From the NCBI GenBank assembly GCA_934630985.1, contig CAKTXO010000084.1, positions 1-6,581 on the forward strand: a DNA stretch of 6,581 nt, given 5' to 3'. Shown here in pieces: positions 5,447 through 6,581 of the stretch. The notes beneath the pieces are model-generated. The model had not been told where the DNA came from, ran no database searches, and saw only the letters and a program-made list of their open reading frames with translations. How positions within the stretch are numbered: position 1 is the stretch's first letter; every line of letters begins with the position of its first letter. Position numbers and translations under genes: made by a program. This DNA comes from an uncultured Oscillospiraceae bacterium. Its GTDB lineage: Bacteria; Bacillota; Clostridia; Oscillospirales; Oscillospiraceae.

Positions 5447-6289
5447 ATGTCCGCAATGCTGTATCTGGTTCCCACCCCCATCGGCAATCTGGGGGATATT
5501 TCCCAGCGGTGCCGGGAAACCCTGGAGGCCGCGGATTTCATCGCCGCGGAGGACACCCGGGTGACCCTGAAACTTCTGAACCACCTGGGCATCAAGAAAA
5601 GTCTCGTCAGCTACTACGAGCACAACAAGGCTACCCAAGGCAGCCGGATTGTGGAGCGGATTCTGGGCGGTGAAACCTGCGCCCTGGTTTCCGACGCGGG
5701 AAGCCCTGCCATCTCCGATCCCGGTGAGGATCTGGTGAAGCAGTGCGCCGGGGCGGGAATTCCGGTCTGCGCCATTCCCGGCCCCTGCGCCGCCATCACC
5801 GCCCTGAGCATTTCCGGCCAGGCCACCGGCCGGTTCTGTTTCGAGGGTTTTCTGTCCACGGCGAAAAAAAGCCGCCGGGAGCATCTGGAAAGTCTGAAAA
5901 GCGAGCAGCGAACCATGATTTTCTACGAGGCTCCGCACAAGCTTCTCACCACCCTCGCCGACATGGCGGAGGTTTTCGGCGGCGAGCGGCCTCTGAGCCT
6001 GTGCCGGGAACTGACCAAGCTTCATGAGGAGGTTGTCCGCACCACGCTGGCGGAGGCGCTGGAACGCTACACCCAGGCTCCCCCCAAGGGAGAATTCGTG
6101 CTGATCGTGGCCGGTGCCAAACCGGAAGAAAAGGAAATTCCCTCGGAAACCGATGCCGCCGCCCGGCTGGCGGAATTGACTGCCCAGGGGCTTTCCCGGA
6201 AGGACGCGGTGAAGCAGACCGCCAAGGAACTGGGGCTTTCCAAAAACGCGGTTTATGAAATTGCCCTGAAGGATTCGGAAAAAGAATAG
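5447..6289 (+). CDS. rsmI: 16S rRNA (cytidine(1402)-2'-O)-methyltransferase RsmI
   Basis: RsmI methylates the 2'-hydroxyl of C1402 in 16S rRNA, the same nucleotide whose base RsmH modifies; together they yield m4Cm1402 and tune P-site decoding. The 280 residues show the tetrapyrrole-methylase fold landmarks: YLVPTPIGNLGDIS (6-19), AAEDTR (33-38), SDAGSPAISDPG (82-93), IPGP (110-113), then MIFYEAPHK and CRELTKLHEE. A short C-terminal helix-turn-helix-like tail follows (LSRKDAVKQTAKELGLSKNAVY split across about residues 244-268). AGGAGG (5436-5441), laid over the last codons of the upstream gene, is 5 nt from this ATG and decides the start over Met4. The 1-nt gap to the methyltransferase gene implies one transcript and coupled translation. 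Confidence 0.97.
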   Translation: MSAMLYLVPTPIGNLGDISQRCRETLEAADFIAAEDTRVTLKLLNHLGIKKSLVSYYEHNKATQGSRIVERILGGETCALVSDAGSPAISDPGEDLVKQCAGAGIPVCAIPGPCAAITALSISGQATGRFCFEGFLSTAKKSRREHLESLKSEQRTMIFYEAPHKLLTTLADMAEVFGGERPLSLCRELTKLHEEVVRTTLAEALERYTQAPPKGEFVLIVAGAKPEEKEIPSETDAAARLAELTAQGLSRKDAVKQTAKELGLSKNAVYEIALKDSEKE

Positions 6290-6290
6290 G

Positions 6291-6382
6291 CCTGTTCGAC
6301 AGCTTTCAATTGCTTTCGCCCTTCTCCTGAAGTATGCTGTCGGGGACAGCGTTATCCCCAAACTCAATGCGACCAGGCTGTC
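6291..6382. repeat. Palindromic intergenic segment with alternative hairpins
   Basis: GACAGC and its complement GCTGTC alternate four times: 6298-6303, 6336-6341, 6345-6350 and 6377-6382. The outer pair can close the whole segment, extended by CCTG (6291-6294) and CAGG (6374-6377) nearby. The inner pair forms a hairpin with a GGG loop. That hairpin competes with GGGGA (6342-6346) pairing to TCCCC (6355-6359). The segment lies between the rsmI stop and its terminator. It shares none of the blocks of the other palindromic element in this window. It could be an intergenic repeat or a 3' untranslated RNA structure; I cannot tell which. Confidence 0.5.
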
Positions 6383-6424
6383 AAACGCCGCACCGGTTCT
6401 CCCCCGGTGCGGCGTTTCTCTTTT
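6383..6424 (+). terminator. Strong intrinsic terminator after rsmI
   Basis: A perfect 14-bp GC-rich stem (6383-6396 with 6404-6417) with a 7-nt loop is followed by a T-rich stretch ending in TTTT (6421-6424). Only the plus direction has a T-tract, so it serves trmN6-rsmI. The convergent gene ends 8 nt away, and minus-strand transcripts would also cross the hairpin, but without a U-run after it. Confidence 0.88.
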
Positions 6425-6431
6425 GGACATT

Positions 6432-6581
6432 TTACACAATCGGAATCAAAAGCATCTGATCTGGGGCTGGCTCCCCCTGCAAATCGTTTGCCTCCCGGAT
6501 GGACGCCACCGTGGAGCCTGCCGCCTTTGCCATGTCCCAGAGGCTTCGTTCTCCGGCTCGGCAGAGAATCAGAGAAGGCCT
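6432..6581 (-). CDS. C-terminal LysM domain of a larger protein, possibly SipL-like (partial)
   Basis: The last 49 codons of a minus-strand gene end with TAA at 6434-6432; the rest lies beyond the right edge. The tail reads as a LysM-type domain: LILCRAGERSLWDMAKAAG, then STVASIREANDL, then QMLLIPIV at the very end. The pattern (S/T)LWxxAK, a TVxxIxxAN helix and a final LLIP strand is the LysM fold, which binds peptidoglycan or acts as a protein-docking module. A LysM at the extreme C-terminus after an RPxLIL-type strand is typical of SipL, the SpoIVA-interacting coat protein of Clostridia, which carries DUF3794 repeats upstream. That identity is inference from the tail only; another LysM protein is possible. 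It converges on rsmI. Confidence 0.72.
   Translation of the reverse strand, partial: RPSLILCRAGERSLWDMAKAAGSTVASIREANDLQGEPAPDQMLLIPIV

Noticed and set aside
5246..6439. A long minus-strand open frame (397 codons) opposite rsmI and its 3' region
   Set aside because: It is antisense to rsmI, which has full family motifs. Its sequence shows no domain pattern and it crosses the rsmI terminator. It is a GC-rich shadow frame.

Overview
The window looks like a chromosomal segment of a GC-rich anaerobic member of the Clostridia. My best guess is Oscillospiraceae/Ruminococcaceae, from gene content and style rather than any search. The pointers are a clostridial 2[4Fe-4S] ferredoxin, a ClpC-type unfoldase, a Gram-positive mraZ-rsmH cluster start, a COG4123-type methyltransferase joined to rsmI, and a LysM tail of the kind found on SipL-like spore proteins.

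Layout. On the minus strand, read right to left from about 4143 to 1, are clpC (4143-1825), then the start of the division and cell-wall (dcw) cluster: mraZ (1670-1242), rsmH (1245-310, overlapping mraZ by 4 nt) and the first 19 codons of a small FtsL-like gene (57-1). mraZ has a good promoter (TTGATT-17-TATACT) followed by four 10-bp phased repeats that resemble MraZ boxes. On the plus strand, divergent from clpC, is a 56-residue ferredoxin (4325-4495) missed by length-filtered ORF calling. It has its own promoter and an intrinsic terminator. Then come a trmN6-like methyltransferase and rsmI (4753-6289), which form a two-gene unit. A strong terminator at 6383-6424 closes that unit, and a convergent minus-strand gene ends at 6432.

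The genes are housekeeping: cell-division control, modification of rRNA and tRNA, protein quality control and electron transfer. RsmH and RsmI both modify the same 16S rRNA nucleotide (C1402), so its two methyltransferases lie a few kilobases apart here.

The unusual content is intergenic. Two gaps (82-300 and 4557-4718) hold diverged copies, in opposite orientation, of one palindromic element. They share three sequence blocks (16/16 and 22/25 identical in the best two), while their paired arms differ in sequence yet still pair. Copy 2 has a perfect 22-bp terminal inverted repeat flanked by a 9-bp direct repeat and appears to sit inside the ferredoxin terminator T-tract. This could be a mobile palindromic element, a structured RNA family, or both; I cannot name it. 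A different compact palindromic segment follows rsmI (6291-6382). I see no tRNA, rRNA, CRISPR array or transposase gene.
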